Positions 13,165-13,879 of a DNA stretch of 13,879 nt are shown here, one piece after another. Position 1 is the first letter of the stretch, and the number at the start of each line of letters is the position of its first letter. The stretch lies in assembly GCA_004297235.1 (NCBI GenBank), contig SCUR01000601.1, positions 1 to 13,879 of the forward strand, written 5' to 3'. The notes beneath the pieces are model-generated. The model was not told where the DNA came from, ran no database searches, and saw only the letters and a program-made list of their open reading frames with translations. Position numbers and translations under genes: made by a program. Origin of the DNA: Candidatus Manganitrophaceae bacterium. GTDB lineage: Bacteria > Nitrospirota > Nitrospiria > SBBL01 > Manganitrophaceae.

Positions 13165-13879
13165 ATGAAAGAAGATACCTTAAAGGAAGATTTTCAGGCG
13201 GGGGTCTCCGTCGGCGAGGATCGGGTTGTTTACTCGACCGGTTACTGGACGCTGCCGCAACTGGCCGATCTGGAACGGTGGCTCGCTCGGTTCCCTTGGC
13301 CCAAGACGGAGGAGCTGATCTGGGATCTGGGGGGGATTCAGGCGATCGACACCGGAGGAGCCTGGCTGCTGCAGCGCACGCTCGATACCCTTCGACGGAA
13401 AGGCCGGCGGGTTGTCCTGCGGCGTCTCTCCCCCGCGCAGGTTGAACTGATGCAGATGGTCGCGCGGAGTTGGGCGGGAATCCAGATCGCCGCCCCTCCG
13501 CCGCGCCCGCGCGGACTGGAGCGGATCGGCGTCCTCGCCTGGCGAGAGGGGAGCCAGTTAGGGGAGGCCCTCGCTTTTCTCGGGGAGAGTGTGATGACGC
13601 TGCTCTTCACCTTCGCCCATCCCCACGCCCTGAGGGGGCGGTCGTTGCTGAAGCGGCTGGAGCTGGACGGTTTCGATGCGCTTCCGATTATCGGTCTGCT
13701 TCTCTTTTTGGTGGGGACCGTCATCGCCTATCAGGGGGCGGAGCAGCTCCGGGTCCTCGGCGCCAACATCTATGTGGTCGATCTGGTCGGGATCTCCCTG
13801 CTGCGGGAGATTGCGCCGTTGGTGACCGCCATCGTCATCGCGGGCCGGTCGGGCGCGGCCTATACCAGATCGGAAGAGC
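13165..13879 (+). CDS. mlaE: MlaE-family lipid ABC transporter permease with N-terminal STAS domain (3' partial)
   Basis: Inner-membrane permease of the Mla-type system that moves phospholipids between inner and outer membranes. The first 238 codons are visible. An N-terminal STAS-like domain (about 20-108, with LIWDLGGIQAIDTGGAWLL) precedes the MlaE part, which shows an amphipathic connector (125-160), a first membrane helix (172-189, PIIGLLLFLVGTVIAYQG) and the signature LLREIAPLVTAIVIAGRSGAAYT (212-234). The STAS-MlaE fusion is a common form in diderms, often followed by an MlaF ATPase and an MCE-domain MlaD. The start is fixed at or after ATG 13165 by an in-frame TGA right before it; AGGG (13155-13158) is a modest ribosome binding site. 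After T234 the family normally continues with A-x-IGTM, but here it reads RSEE, encoded by the adapter-like last 13 bases, so codons from 13867 on should be ignored. Confidence 0.9.
   Translation, partial: MKEDTLKEDFQAGVSVGEDRVVYSTGYWTLPQLADLERWLARFPWPKTEELIWDLGGIQAIDTGGAWLLQRTLDTLRRKGRRVVLRRLSPAQVELMQMVARSWAGIQIAAPPPRPRGLERIGVLAWREGSQLGEALAFLGESVMTLLFTFAHPHALRGRSLLKRLELDGFDALPIIGLLLFLVGTVIAYQGAEQLRVLGANIYVVDLVGISLLREIAPLVTAIVIAGRSGAAYTRSEE
13867..13879 (+). other. Sequencing-adapter remnant (Illumina TruSeq-type)
   Basis: The final bases AGATCGGAAGAGC are exactly the 13-base start of the standard Illumina adapter. They end the window and break the conserved MlaE signature (GRSGAAYT followed by RSEE instead of the expected A-x-IG). 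Both facts point to untrimmed adapter at a contig end and not to genomic sequence. Confidence 0.9.

Noticed and set aside
1..13879. CRISPR arrays, tRNA or rRNA genes
   Set aside because: No regularly spaced direct repeats, cloverleaf with a T-arm, or conserved rRNA segment was seen on either strand.

Overview
The window looks like a piece of a GC-rich (roughly 60% by eye) diderm bacterial genome. Several proteins carry Sec signal peptides, and an MlaE-type phospholipid-transport permease (an outer-membrane lipid homeostasis gene) sits at the right end. The gene style would fit Nitrospirota or a similar environmental lineage, but I cannot fix the taxon from the sequence. Both ends are cut: the left edge lies inside a glutamate dehydrogenase-type gene and the right edge inside mlaE. 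The last 13 bases equal the common Illumina adapter start, so the window end is probably a contig end.

Left part (1-5581, all + strand): a compact amino-acid/polyamine catabolism cluster. It holds a 5'-truncated Glu/Leu/Phe/Val dehydrogenase of glutamate dehydrogenase type, a leucine dehydrogenase, two tandem paralogous TM2-like small membrane proteins, an agmatinase-type ureohydrolase, a class III PLP aminotransferase and a small cupin. Short gaps and a one-base stop/start overlap (aminotransferase/cupin) suggest co-transcription. The two dehydrogenases and the aminotransferase could shuttle amino groups through 2-oxoglutarate/glutamate, and agmatinase would feed putrescine and urea.

Middle part (5582-10264, + strand): an accessory-looking region. 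A DUF6946-like protein with a possible PD-(D/E)XK signature is followed by a 571-residue protein joining an eCIS-associated DUF4157 zincin-like domain (HELAH) to a Het-C-like domain (HxxxDxxxH). It reads as a predicted toxin or effector, and no eCIS structural gene is in view. Downstream are an exported ankyrin-repeat protein, a small membrane protein of unknown role, and a membrane protein with a C-terminal segment resembling ribosomal L7/L12. This is the most unusual part of the window.

Right part (10243-13879): a soluble GAF-histidine kinase on the minus strand, divergent from a complete 3-methyladenine DNA glycosylase (mpg). Then comes a 576-bp transposon-like, apparently non-autonomous element with 16-bp terminal inverted repeats (15/16 match), nested imperfect inverted repeats and perfect 8-bp flanking direct repeats. 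The 3'-truncated STAS-MlaE permease closes the window. I saw no tRNA, rRNA or CRISPR array.
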